Positions 22,294 through 33,649 of a stretch of DNA of 64,000 nt are shown piece after piece. The notes beneath the pieces were generated by a model. The model did no database searches and was not told the origin of the DNA. It saw nothing but the letters and a program-made list of their open reading frames with translations. Position 1 is the first letter of the stretch. Each line of letters opens with the position of its first letter. The translations under genes and the position numbers were made by a program. Origin of the DNA: Eustoma russellianum (lineage: Eukaryota > Streptophyta > Magnoliopsida > Gentianales > Gentianaceae); NCBI GenBank assembly GCA_036186865.1, contig AP025040.1:16733890-16797889 (forward strand). Direction: 5' to 3'.

Positions 22294-22690
22294 GCTCTGA
22301 TATCATAATTGTAACAATTTGGATTTGCCTAACAGATTCCGGATTTGATGCTTATTGGAGCTCGACAATGTTACTATAGACAAACACTATTGAATATCAA
22401 CTGAATCGAACTTTTTGTGTTTGCCAATCCAAAAAAGATTAATCTTTATTGATTTTTAATATTTGAATCATATTTATATATTATACCATCGTTTTTCTTT
22501 GAAATGGGCGAGTTTCTGTGTCTGTACAGGATATCTCAGTCGATTCTTCAAAAGGTAGGCGATCAAAAGGTTGTTTTTGGATAGTTTGATGTGCATGTGC
22601 TGTCATTCAAACTACATTTGACTTTTCTATGTTAATACAACATGCTTTTGCTGTAGTTCATCGTTCTCATCAGCCATGGTTCTATAAACT
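22294..22690 (-). mobile_element. Possible decayed LTR start with primer-site-like motif
   Basis: AGCTCTGATATCATAAT (22293-22309) is close to the complement of the TGGTATCAGAGC primer site and is followed at 22310 by TGTAACAATTTGG, which looks like an LTR edge of a minus-strand element. No partner LTR was found, so this is tentative. Confidence 0.35.
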
Positions 22691-22895
22691 TTACCAATAT
22701 GCAAAGTATAGATAAATCCCTTTTGTATTTGTGTTTGTCTTTTATTATTTTTCTTGCATTATTTATCTACATAAGTACATATAGAGTCGAGGATCTCGCT
22801 GGAAGCAAACTCTCTATCCTTTGAGATAGAGGTATTGTTTGTCTGTCTCTAACCCTCCCCAGACCGTAGTTATAGCTTTTATGCATCATGTCATG
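22690..22895 (+). mobile_element. RTE-LINE / Au-SINE-type 3' tail, copy 1
   Basis: Contains GATCTCGCTGGAAGCAAAC, ATCCTTTGAGATAGAGGTA and CCCTCCCCAGACC (22790-22865), the signature shared by plant RTE LINE 3' ends and Au-type SINEs. It matches copies at 39.2 and 41.1 kb. The 3' end lacks a clear simple-repeat tail. Confidence 0.65.
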
Positions 22896-23621
22896 ATGGT
22901 ATTACCTTAGGGTCATGATTAAGAATTTCTTAAGTCTATGATGACACTACAACAATGTAGTGATTATGCATGAAAGTGTAGTACATGTAAGATGTGCGAT
23001 AATAGTATAAGTTGTGGGTTATAAATTAAGTATGGATATTATATTATGTTACAGATTAAGCAAAATGAGGTGCTGCTATGTTACGTTGTGGAATTTGCCT
23101 TATCTTACCTGCTTTAGGTTTACATTTATACTATAATACCTTGTTAAAATGGAGATGTACTTATTATGTTCAATATTTATGGTTATTATGATTTGTCACC
23201 CCGTCTCCCATGTATGATCCACATATCGTATCTAGTAGGACTACTTGCTGGGTGATTACATTTTATCACTCATACTTGCCTTATCACTTGCCGATATCAG
23301 GTACCGATATACATGCTAGTGGAAGACAGGCCATATAGACTACCGATAGCGACGAAGTGTACCGCGAGATTAGCCTTGAGGATGCTAGGCTTTGGTTCAT
23401 GATGTAATTTAGAAAATTTCAGTACTCTGTATGTTATGACTTGTAAAGATTTGTGTTGTAATGTAATGTAAGTCGATTATGATTTGTTTATAGTATGTTG
23501 CTTCGTCTTATCGATTTATTATTCATGTCGATATGTATATGTATAGTATCGACGCTTGTACTCCTCGTAGCAGAGTACGGCGGGAGCACCGGACTAGAAC
23601 CCTAGTTTCAGGCGGGATGCT
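22895..23621 (+). mobile_element. Fragment of a Tekay-family LTR, plus orientation
   Basis: The reverse complement matches the LTR start of the element at 44.5-55 kb. 23540-23621 corresponds to the TGTAGC...CGTACTCTGCTACGAG end, and 23195-23290 to the GATAAAACTAAT...ACGGGGTGA block. Only the terminal ~700 bp is present and no primer site follows, so it is a truncated or solo LTR. Confidence 0.7.
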
Positions 23622-23847
23622 ACAGTAATTGAGTGATTCTAAAGCCTAAAATCATCTACTCGTTACGTAGATAACTAAAGATTCATTAGTTTACATTTGT
23701 CACTAATAAAAACTAATTATAATAAAACTCAAAGTATGTTGCCAACCAAGTTTACAACTTGGCAAATCCATGTTTCTACAATTTTCTCCATCGTGAAGCA
23801 CGTCAATGTGTGATGGTAAACATCTCGATTCCGTCCAAATAATTTGT

Positions 23848-24005
23848 CAACTACTGTTTCTCATCACCAAGCCGCATGATCTTGCGCCATTGTTACCGAA
23901 ACCAGCATCCACATTGATTGAGAGAGAATGCACGGGTGGAGGTGTCTATGAACTATTCGATGCATTGATTCTCCACGCCCTCAACCCAGAGATTTCCGCT
24001 TGTTT
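23848..24005 (-). pseudogene. RNase H (RVT_3-type) fragment
   Basis: The minus strand gives PPPVHSLSINVDAGFGNNGA then GLVMRNSS, the start of a plant LINE-type RNase H (usual W-PPP...KxNVDA...GVVxRxxxG). A stop replaces the expected Trp before PPP. It is a lone relic without RT nearby, perhaps from a LINE or a host RNase H-like gene. Confidence 0.45.
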
Positions 24006-24042
24006 TGATACTACCATTTGGACTACGACATTCACAATTTAC

Positions 24043-24075
24043 TTTTTTTTTGTGTGTGTGTGTGTGTGCGCGTGC
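24043..24075. repeat. (TG)n microsatellite
   Basis: About eleven TG units after a T-run, degrading into GCGCGTGCATGCG. Confidence 0.8.
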
Positions 24076-24189
24076 ATGCGTGGAAATAGTGCATGGCATA
24101 ATAAGGCAAGTTATGAATGGTTTTTCTTGACAAATTTTAACGAGCCATCCTATTTTAGGATGTTAGTCTTTAATAACAAAATCCGATCC

Positions 24190-24345
24190 AAGCATGTAAA
24201 ACATCCGGGCAAACATGTCAAATAAGATGAAGCATGTTATAGATCGATTTTCTAGACAAACTTGAACCCACCATCCCCACTCGATGTTAATTTTAGGAAT
24301 CAAAATCTAATCCGAAATTGACAAGTACTTTTTTAAACAGATCGG
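24190..24345 (+). repeat. Direct repeat flanking copia 2, left copy
   Basis: GGGCAAACATGTCAAATAAG...GATTTTCTAGACAAAC...CACTCGATGTTAATTTTAG matches 29825-29975 in the same orientation at roughly 80% by eye. The copies sit outside both ends of the copia element. Confidence 0.7.
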
Positions 24346-24703
24346 ATAAAATTGAATTTCCATGTTATATATTAATTAACATCCCTGCCTTCGACTTTTT
24401 TTTGTTTCCTTTGTATTTATTAATTTATTTATTTTATTGTGACTGTTGAAGATCATAATCATTGATGAAGATCGTAATTATACCTTATGTGTACAGATAC
24501 CATATTTGTACAAATCATATCATAAAGGCTAGGATTATTCATTTACCTTGTATGCCCGATAGTGTAGAGAGGAATTAGCGGTCATCATTAATGTAGATTT
24601 CTATTCCATACTTAGAGACAAAATGTAAAGCATAAATAGGAGAGTATACTGAGATGTGAATATATGAAAAAATACGTTTTCTCAATTGTGCTTAAGCTTA
24701 ACA

Positions 24704-24715
24704 TGGTATCAGAGC
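24704..24715 (+). other. Primer binding site (initiator Met tRNA type)
   Basis: TGGTATCAGAGC directly after the LTR end ...TTAACA; the usual primer site of plant copia elements. Confidence 0.8.
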
Positions 24716-24986
24716 GGGCACAATCCTTACGGATGTGAGAGTTTTTGTTTGGGCATAGGCTCAGATACAAGCTCATCATCGCCATCAAATAATCCAGCGA
24801 CCAGGTATTCTGGACCACCAAAAACCTTACATTTCTCAGCCAATTCCGGCATATCTAGCAATCGGTTGCTACCAATTACGGAGCCATCCATATTGCACCT
24901 CACCAACCTTGATCAGACAAAAAATTTGTCTTCATTGCTTCATCCCATTGAATCTTATCCATACACCTGCAGAAAATTAAATCACC

Positions 24987-26062
24987 ATGTCAGAGACACC
25001 CGGACCATCAGAAGCCCCAAAATCCGAAAATTCACACACACCCAGGCCTGGAGATCTGGCTGTTCAAGTAGCCCAGATCCTAAGGGATAGCCTCAGTACG
25101 TCCTCACCGGCCAATACACCCTTACCAGAAAATGTAAACATCGCCATCAAGTTAACTGGCAGCAACTTGCACTTTGGTCTCGTGTTATCTATCGAGCCAT
25201 TCTGAGCAGGGGCAAAAGTTCCCATCTCACAGGGATACCACCCCCTCCAGCACCCACAGATCCGGCATTTACCAAATGGGAACAGGATGACAACTCCGTA
25301 TTCACCTGGATTCTAAAGAATGTGGACCCCGGTATGATCAATAGTGTATCGAGGTATCCTACAACAAAAGCCTTGTGGGACGGACTAGCGTTAACTTATG
25401 GCTCCGGAGGCGATTCTCTGCAAGTTTTTGACTTGCATAGAAAGGCCAATAATGTCAAACAGGGGGAGCAGTCGCTGGAGGTATGCTGAAACAGCCTCCA
25501 TGACTTATGGGTAGCGATTGATACCTTAGACACCAACCCCATGAGGTGTTCTGAGGATATCAGTCAATACAACCGAAAAATGCAGGAGCTACGCCTCTAT
25601 CAATTCTTGACTGCCATAAGTGATAAATACGAGACAGAAAAGAAAGAACTACTCAAGCACACTCCATTACCAAGCGTGGAAGCAGCCTTCTTTGAAATAA
25701 AGCGCGTAGAGTCTAGATCTGGGATAACCAGACACAGTCCCTCAGAGCCAGCCTCTTCACAGGGAATCGGACAGGGTCTAGCCGTCAAAGCACCTCAGGC
25801 ACTTGGCTGAGGCCGAAGCACCAAAGGAGACAGAGGGCCACCATCACAACGACATAACTCAAAGATGGACAAAAGCCACCTCACCTGCGACCATTGTGGA
25901 AGAAAGGGGCATGCTAAGGACAGTTGCTTCCAAATTCTAGGATATCTTGAGTGGTGGGAAGGAAAAAAGGTTACCACGACAGGGGGAAGAGCTGCAGCAG
26001 GAAAAGGGGCAGAAGATGGTAGCGGACAGAACCCAGCAGAAAACAGCCAGCCCGCCGCCTAG
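24987..26062 (+). pseudogene. Copia 2 Gag
   Basis: Starts MSETPGPSEAPKSENSHTPR. INVAIKLTGSNLHF is followed, after a frame break near 25170, by WSRVIYRAILSRGKSSHLTG, TKALWDGLALTYGSGGDSLQ and FLTAISDKYE, the UBN2/RETROTRAN_GAG pattern. A CCHC knuckle CDHCGRKGHAKDSC (25893-25935) is followed by FQILGYLEWWEGKK. Stops at about 25487, 25808 and 26060 break the frame. Confidence 0.85.
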
Positions 26063-26399
26063 GAAATGAAAAACGCAGAACCTTCTGGAGGTAACTAGGG
26101 GTTGGGCGGCAACCCTAACCCCCAAAACCCTTTAATAAATACAATTTCCCCAAATAACCCCCCTCATTTTATACATCGCCCCTGGTTTCTTTGCAAAATG
26201 ATTTTATGGTCCCTACAGGTTGCCCATCTACAGATCTAGTCCTTCCACCTTCTAATCCGGCAGACCCAACCCCTGGACTTCCTAAAATATCAAATTCACC
26301 CCCTGTAGACTTCCTTCTTGACCAAACTAACCCTACCCCATTTTTAGAACACAAAATTGCCCCAAACGCCACCATCTGCCAAATCACCACCGCACCTAC

Positions 26400-27901
26400 C
26401 CACACCGGATGGATATTTGATTGCGGTGCCACTGACATTCGACCCAAAAGATTTTACCCACCGCTCACGCCCTCATAAAACGCACGTTGAGATGGCCAGC
26501 GGTGAAACCATCTCCGTATGCGGCGGGGGTTCTATTTCTATTACTCCAAATGTTACACTTAAGCATTGTCTATTTGTTCCGCCTCTTTCTGCCAAATTAC
26601 TTTCTATTAGTCAACTCACTAAAGAATTAGACTGTGTGGTTCTTATGTATCCCTCGTTTTGTGTATTGCAGGACATTCATACTCAGGAGATCATTGGACG
26701 TGGTACTGAACGTGGTGGTCTCTATTACGTAGATGCAGTGGTGTAACAGGGTAGGTCTAATCTTGCCATTGGGACGGTCTCTCGTCAGTTGTGGTTATGG
26801 CACCGTCGACTAGGGCACCATTCATTCGGTTATCTTCAAAAACTTTTTCCTAGCTTATTTTCTGATACTTTACAAAACTTGACATGTGACATTTGCCTCC
26901 GGGCTAAACAGCCTCGAGCGACTTATCGCTCAAATAATATTCGTGCGGGTCAGGTTTTTTCAATAATACATTCAGATGTGTGGGGACCCTCTCCCCACCC
27001 TACTTTATTGGGCTTTTGCTACTTTGTTATTTTTGTTGATGATCATTCTTGAATGACATGGCTTTATATTCTCAAAAATAAATCTAATGTTACACATAAA
27101 TTTGTTGAATTCTATCATATGGTCAAAACCCAGTACAAGTCGACCATTCAAATATTACGATCCGATAACGGTGGGGAATACTATGACGGGGCACTAAAAA
27201 CTTTCTTCCATGACCACAACATTATTCACCAGACTTCTTGTCCTGATACTCCTGAATAAAACAGCGTGGCTGAACGAAAAAATCGTACACTTCTTGAAAT
27301 CACCCGCGCTATTGTGCTTGAGTCCTCGGTCCCTCGGGGTTTTTGGCCGGAGACAGTGTTCACAACCGCATACCTTAGCAACCGGCTACCCACTGCTATC
27401 CTCCACCATAAAACCCCCTTAGACACTCTGTCCTCAAAAATTGAGATTCCTTCCTTGTTAACCCTACCTCCTAAAGTATTTGGTTGCACTGTATATATCC
27501 ATGTCCCCAAACCACACCGAAATACATTCGAACCCTGTGCCGAAAAATGTGTCTTTGTTGGCTATGCCTCCACCCAAAAAGGATATCGGTGTTATAACCC
27601 TCGCACTCGTCGTATCCACACCACCATGAACTGCGTCTTTGTCGAAACCGAACTTTTCTTTGCCACCCAATCTCGGTCTCAGGGGGAGATAACTGATGGC
27701 TCCGACTGCGCTATAGCTCCCTGCGATAATTCGACCACTACGCCAGTATCCGACAATGAAATTCCTCAGATGAATGCACCTCAACAGGTAAACGAAGGTA
27801 TTCATAATTCTGATAGTTCAATTTCTAGTGAGCATGCTAATACAGTATCACCCTGTGTAATTAACTCTACAATACTCACTGATTCCCCGACAATGTCTTG
27901 A
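26400..27901 (+). pseudogene. Copia 2 protease and integrase
   Basis: Protease motif WIFDCGATD (26410-26440; Cys where Ser is usual), then a frameshift. The pre-integrase zinc region is LWHRRLGHHS...CDICLRAKQ (26795-26910). The integrase core keeps Asp in VIFVDDHS, Asp in LRSDNGGEYYD and Glu in VAERKNRTLLE. Stops sit at 27050 (TGA, where CGA is expected) and 27257. The C-terminal part (KVFGCTVYIHVPK, CVFVGYASTQKGYRCY) runs to a stop at 27899. Confidence 0.88.
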
Positions 27902-28060
27902 CCAATGCAGGGCAACATGAATCGGACCATACTAACATTTTGACAGGAGATCAGAGCATGTTCTACCGCCCAGAAAGAACAGAGGAGACCACTTGAACCA
28001 TATTCCCCGACAAAAATCGCCCAGGCCTCCAGATACCCGATACCTACACAGAGGAGTAAT

Positions 28061-29656
28061 TTGAGTGATACAGCGAAGGGCTTCCTAACCACAGTATGTT
28101 CCGAAGAAATTCCCCGAACTGTGGAGGAAGCATGTAACCAGGAAAAATGGAAGGAGGCTATGATGATCGAAATGAGTGCACTCAAGAAGAATGACACGTG
28201 GGAACAATGTTTGCTGCCATCAGGAAAAAAGCCTGTGGGATGCAAATGGGTCTTCACAATCAAGTATAAAGCTGATGGTAGCATAGAAAGACATAAAGCA
28301 AGACTCGTAGCAAAAGGCTTTACACAGACCTATGGAGTAGATTATTCAGAGACCTTCTCTCTAGTTGCAAGGATTGATACTATTAGAGTGGTGTTCTCTG
28401 TTGCCGCAACAAAAGATTGGTCGTTGCTACAATTTAATGTTAAGAACGCCTTTCTACACTATGATTTGAAGGAAGAAGTTTACATAGAACCACCCCCGGG
28501 CTTCTCTGGCGACTTCACACCTGGATAAGTGTGTAGGTTAAAAAAGGCGTTATACGGACTAAAGCAATCACCGCGAGCATGGTTTGGAAGATTTTCATCT
28601 GTAATGAAGAAAGATGGGTATCGACAAAGCAATGCCGACCATACGCTATTCATCAAGAAACAGGAAAGTTGTGTTACTTGTCTTATTATATATGTTGATG
28701 ATATGATCATTACTGGAAATGATACTAATGAAATCTCTCGCCTCAGGAAACACCTTTTTACTCAGTTCGAGATGAAGGACCTTGGAGGACTTAAGTACTT
28801 TCTGGGGATTGAGGTTCTGCGGTCACGAGCTGGCATCTACACCTGCCAAATGAAGTATATACTGGACCTGCTGACCGAAGTCGGGATGCTTGATGCAAAA
28901 CCTGTAGATACTTCGATGGTCCAGAATCACAAGTTGGAATTCTTACAGGACGCTCATCCAGCCAATCGGGAAGAGTACCAACGCTTGGTGGGAAAGTTGA
29001 TATATTTGTCCCATACGCGACCAGACATTGCTTATTCTGGTGGGGTAGTCAGTCAGTTTATGCATAATCCACAAAAACATCACTTTGATGCGGTGATTAG
29101 GATAATATGATATTTGAAGGGAACTACCGGCGTGGGACTTGTGTTCAGAAACAATGGTCATCTTGATGTAGAAGCTTATACTGACGCTGATTGGGCAGGA
29201 AGCCAGACTGATCGTCGATCCACGTCAGGCTATTTCACCTTAATCGGAGGAAATGTTGTCACATGGAAAAGCAAAAAAACAGAAGGTGGCGGCACTATCA
29301 AGTGCAGAGGCGGAATTCCGGGGATAGTGAAAGGTATTACGGAAGTACTTTGGGTGCGCAAGCTGCTTGATGAACTCGGCATTCAGGTATCCGCTCCGAC
29401 GTGTTTAAAATGCGATAACAAAGCGTCTATCAGTATTTCAGAAAATCCTGTACAACATGATCGTACCAAACATGTTGAGATAAACAGACACTTCATCAGA
29501 GAAAAGTTGGATAAAGGTATCATAGCGCTTCCGCATGTACGCTCCGAAGACCAACTTGCTGACATCCTTACCAAGGCAGTGAACGGCCGAACCTTTGAAA
29601 GTGTGCTTTGCAAGTTGAACATTGTCGATCCCACTGTTCAACTTGAGAGGGAGTGT
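28061..29656 (+). pseudogene. Copia 2 reverse transcriptase and RNase H
   Basis: RT: KWVFTIKYKADGSIERHKAR, LVAKGFTQTYGVDYSETFS, FNVKNAFLHYDLKEEVYIEP (Asn where the first catalytic Asp is usual), ALYGLKQSPRAWFGRF, catalytic YVDDMIITG. RNase H: AYTDADWAG, STSGYFTLIGGNVVTWKSKK, VLWVRKLLDELG, CDNKASISI. Tail LADILTKAVNGRTFESVLCK. Stops at 28526 and 29108 interrupt it. Confidence 0.9.
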
Positions 29657-29833
29657 TGAAGATCATATTTCCTAAAATTTATAACAGCAGAATATATATT
29701 ACAAACATTTGAAAACAAACACCCATATTTCGTAAGTGCGGCTGCGGGTGTCACTCGCTGTGTGTCATACACACGGGCAAGATACTGCTGTATTTTACCT
29801 AAGTGGGACTTAAGAAGCTCTCTTGGCAAACAG
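29654..29833 (+). repeat. Right LTR remnant of copia 2
   Basis: Starts right after the purine tract with TGTTGAAGATCATA, then departs from the left LTR sequence. The end is taken at ...GGCAAACA, where the flanking direct repeat begins; this boundary is uncertain. Confidence 0.45.
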
Positions 29834-29975
29834 GTCAAATAAGATGAAGCAATTTATGGATGGATTTTCTAGACAAATCCGAATAACCTAACCTCACTCG
29901 ACTTAAAAAAAAAAAAAAAAAAAAGCCTCACTCGACGTTAATTTTAGAAATCAAATCCACTCCAAACAGGTCGGA
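29825..29975 (+). repeat. Direct repeat flanking copia 2, right copy
   Basis: Same sequence as 24190-24345 with an internal A-run (29907-29924) that duplicates the CCTCACTCGAC motif on both sides. Confidence 0.7.
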
Positions 29976-29979
29976 TACT

Positions 29980-31371
29980 TTGATAAGGTCATATTCAAAA
30001 TATTTGTAGTAGCTTAGGCGACCAAAGAAAAACACTTCCACTTAATGAATTATATCCCGGAAAAAATTTATTTTAATGCATTCCAACCAAAGCTACATGA
30101 TGAAAGTTCAAAATGATTAAAGATGCACCCTATCAACTTGTTGTCAACTTTAAGAACTAAAATCTCGAACGATTTTATTACAAAGTTACCGGTTAAACAG
30201 TTCTCGAGTTACTGTATAATTTTAAGTTTCATCAACTTCAGCATACACGTCGAGTTCTTAGAGCAAAGTGTCAAATTTCAGATGCAAATCAAAAGCTCAA
30301 CAGCTTTATAGACTCGTAACGTACTGTCAAAATTTAACAAGGAACCCATTGTAAAATGAGCCTGTAATCCTACACCCAATTAAGACGGATTCAGATCTTT
30401 AGTCATTCAGACTCGAATATCAATATTGTTCTCACACTATGCGTATCCTAGTTGGAACCTAGGACATTTCTTGAAGTAATTTCTCAACCGAATACCGTCT
30501 ATACCCTAAAAACCCACACGCCGAGTTCTTACAAGTTAACAAGAAGTCCTTATCTTTTTTATATAAAAAAAAAATCGAAGCTGAACCACTCGAAGTAAAC
30601 GTGTCTTTTGACTGTGAAATATAACGTGAAGTACATATTTGAACAATATGCATGCACCAAGAAGAGAAAAAAAGAATGTGTATCTCCATAATATCTCAAG
30701 ACAATCTCTGTTTCTATATTAGCTCATATATCACATCATTCACGTTCACTCTTTAGTGTTACAATTTTATCAAAACATTTGTAGGTAGATGTCACAATTT
30801 TAGCTAAATTGTACTCCCCCGTGTTAAAAATATTGTCATGTTAACTCTTGAACATAATATTATTTATACTATGTTAAAAAATCAATTGTGATAATATTTT
30901 TGGAACGAATGGAGTATGCTCAATATGCAAACTTCAGAGCAAGATATAAACAATACCAAGAAAGCACAAAAGCAGGAAAGAAGACTTTCACTTATAAGTT
31001 AGGTGACTAGAAAGAGCTACAATATTACTTCATCTTTTCAATGATACCGAAACAAAACTCGCCCCCAAAACTCATGTTTCATTACCTGTTGCTTTCCTTC
31101 TAAACTGCCATTCTACTGATTTCTAAACCAAACAAACTTCAAAATATGACAACAGCTAATGACAGTAGATATGAGAAGCAAAACTAAGCCCCCTCCCCCC
31201 TACCCCTCCCCTTATAAGAAAAACAAAACATAGCATACCTGTATTTTCTATATTTTAGTCTATCCTATATTCTAAAACTAAACATTTCAGATGACATTGC
31301 ATATGAACAGTCAATCTGGAATAAGTAAACTGCTCAATTTAGAAGCACCAAGTCTGCCATAAACCAGCTTC
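29980..31371. other. AT-rich intergenic region
   Basis: No convincing gene. The right part may include 3' untranslated sequence of the minus-strand DUF1639 gene. Confidence 0.5.
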
Positions 31372-31506
31372 TTATACCTTAATCACACCCACTGCCCCAA
31401 AGATCCTACATACCATAAGCAGAAAGACCATTATGTACTCTGCATTGAAAGATATGTCCCAAACTGCAATGTACAAAGCCATGAGGAACCACGAGCCCTT
31501 CTCAAT
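31372..31506 (-). other. Possible alternative terminal exon of the DUF1639 gene
   Basis: On the minus strand TTACTACAG at 31515-31507 is a good acceptor and opens a 44-codon frame (IEKGSWFLMALYIAVWDISF..., hydrophobic) ending at TAA 31374-31372. It could join an alternative donor in exon 2 (AAA|GTTCAA). It may equally be chance in the 3' region. Confidence 0.25.
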
Positions 31507-31598
31507 CTGTAGTAAGGAAAAGTTAATATGCATCAGAACATAGAGAAAGAATCAAATTGTTTACAAAAATTAAATCCATATTTCAACAGTAAATCAAA

Positions 31599-32898
31599 TT
31601 ATTGACAAAAATTAATTATAGGATTACAATTTTGAACTTTAGCATCAGGAGTATCAGGAACTCTGTAGCTCTCTGGCGTCACCTCTGTCAGCCAACCACC
31701 TGGTACCAATGGCTACAAAACATCCCAATGAAAAGAAAGAATTATTACAAACAAATTCAAGAATTCGCAGAAAAACACAATCTTTTTTTTTCTTTTCAAA
31801 TAACCATGACACTATACATCCATGAAATTTGATGTAACAATAAAATGCATCCAATCGATTAATGCCAAGGCCTTCATACCAATGCCAAGTTCGAGGATTT
31901 ATAGTCTATTCTATCAAAAACAAAACGAGAAAAACTGTACCACCCCAGAATTTAAACTGAAAGCTTACACATAAACAATGAGAAAGGAGCAATTGGAAAA
32001 TCTAGTGAATCAACATCAAGATACGTAGAAACGAATAAAGTTGATATCAACAAGAATTAAGTATGAAAAGTTGAAATTAAGTATGGTCACGCCATAACAG
32101 CGTGGACAGACTCAAGTTCTGGGAAGTTACAGAAACAAAGGCGTTGGCATCAGTAAGTGATCTTACATTGAGTTGCTTCTGGACATTTTTGGGTCTTCTC
32201 TTGGGCCTTCTCGGCGGCTTAGCTCCGGTCATCAAGAGGAAATCAGCCTCAATCTCTTCTTTAGTAAGAGTAAGGGAAAACTTCGGCCTCGGAGGTGTTG
32301 ACTGCTCACCACTACCACCAGCCTCTCCTTTATCCGCCGCTGCCACCGCCGCCAAACCCTTTAGACCCTTTCCCTGTTTCCTCGACCCCGAATTTCCTCC
32401 ATCAAATATCCTTTTTCCGGCGGCTCTCCGAGTGCGCAGATTCCACGGTAATTCCTCTTCTGTCGGTTTCTTCTCATCGGCATTCAAGTTGTTTTTGCTC
32501 TTCTCTTCGTCGAGAATAGGAAGCTTCAATTGATCAGCCGCGACTTTAACATCGCTGGTGACCCTCTCCCGGGATGATTCGATTACGGTGGCGTCGCCGC
32601 CGGAGTTGTCGATTGGGGATTTATCTTTGTTGCGGGGTTTTAAGATGGTGGGGTGAAGGGAGGAGTTCGATCGGTGGTGGTTGTGGTGGCGGTGATCGGA
32701 GGAAGGAGGAGGAGAAGGGGAAGCATAATCGGCAGGATTTTGTGAACGGTGGTGAATAGAGGTGGTTGAATTCACACACCGGAGCTGCTTCTGATGACCC
32801 CATTTGAGATGGTTAGGCAATGTGAAGTTGTGCAGAGGCCTGAGTGATTGAACTCCTCTATCTCTTTCGCTTCCTTCTCTTCCCGGAGTTCCGGCCAT
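31599..32898 (-). CDS. DUF1639 family protein (host gene, two exons)
   Basis: Exon 1 is 32898-32167 (244 codons); a GT-AG intron is 32166-31713 (454 bp; donor AAT|GTAAGA, acceptor TTTTGTAG); exon 2 is 31712-31599 (37 codons plus TAA). Both joints are phase 0, giving 281 residues. The N-terminus has LRPLHNFTLPNHLKWGHQKQ, a DUF1639 hallmark, followed by His/Pro- and Ser-rich stretches. The C-terminal DUF1639 core runs ELPWNLRTRRAA, FSLTLTKEEIEADFLLMTG, KPPRRPKRRPKNVQKQLN and, across the intron, PLVPGGWLTEVTPESYRVPD. The family is plant-specific with no established biochemical role; the basic PPRRPKRRPK motif suggests a nuclear protein, which is inference. The ATG at 32898 is chosen because it opens the conserved N-terminus; no upstream in-frame ATG is needed. 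This is the only intact host gene I can support here. Confidence 0.88.
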
Positions 32899-33400
32899 CT
32901 TCAAAACAACCCAAAATTTCGAAATAAAGGAATGATCTTTTTTATTTTCTAGCTAGGTAGCTGCAAATGAGAGTTGAGGAATCTGTTTGATATGTATATA
33001 ACTAGAAAGAAAGGATAAGGGGTGAACCGATGAAGGCGTAAAAACAAAGAAAATATAGAAAATTGAGCAATCGGTGTTGTTGTTTTGCGCGAAAATCTTG
33101 GTGGGGTTTTTATGGAACCGATTGGATTTTCATGAAGGTGGTTGGATTGTTTGCCTTGTTTCTCTGCAAAAAAGAGAACAAAAAAGAGAGAAAGAAATAA
33201 AGATGAAAATTTTTATATTGGTTTGAATTGCAGGGGAATTTGGAGGAGAAGATGAAAGAAGAGGAAGGAAATGGAGCAGAGAGGAGCGGTGAGTTGAGTG
33301 TTGAAGTGTCGCCGGGATAGGGTGAAGGAGGAGAGAGAGGGGGGGGGGGGGGGGGAGCTGCAGTGAGGGATATTTGGACCAACGTTCCGCAGGATTTTAC
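32899..33400 (-). promoter_or_regulatory. 5' leader and promoter region of the DUF1639 gene
   Basis: On the gene strand this is pyrimidine-rich: a C17 run (33339-33355) followed by CTCTCTCTCC, then TTCTTT-rich stretches. CCAATATAAAAATTTTC near 33205-33220 is a candidate TATA region. The transcription start cannot be fixed by eye. Confidence 0.4.
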
Positions 33401-33649
33401 AAATCCGAACCACATTTTTGTTCCTTTTATTTATTTGTTTGTTTATTTATCATCATCATCATCATGTGTTCTTTTTTTTTTTATTTTGGTTATTACTATT
33501 TCTTAACAAAATCCGATTCAGATTCATGTATTTTCACTCTATATGATTTATACCATAAAACTGACTAAAAATAGTTGAGCTGGAAGTTGGCGTTATATTA
33601 GTTTGTAAAGATAATAGAAAGAAGAATGAGGGTTGATTGGAATTTAAAT

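Larger units (their letters stand above)
24444..29833 (+). mobile_element. Defective Ty1/copia retrotransposon 2
   Basis: Putative left LTR 24444-24703 (TGTTGAAG...TTAACA), primer site TGGTATCAGAGC, gag, protease, integrase, RT, RNase H, purine tract GAGAGGGAG and the start of a right LTR at 29654 (TGTTGAAGATCATA). The right LTR matches the left for only the first ~14 bases, so one end was replaced or rearranged. Many stops interrupt the coding region, several in TGA codons where CGA is expected, as left by decay of methylated CpG. Confidence 0.85.

Noticed and set aside
24704..24715. tRNA gene suggested by TGGTATCAGAGC
   Set aside because: Only the 12-base primer-site complement is present at an LTR edge; no cloverleaf sequence follows.
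32102..32533. Plus-strand frames opposite the DUF1639 gene
   Set aside because: Shadows of the minus-strand exon, which has clear family motifs and splice sites.
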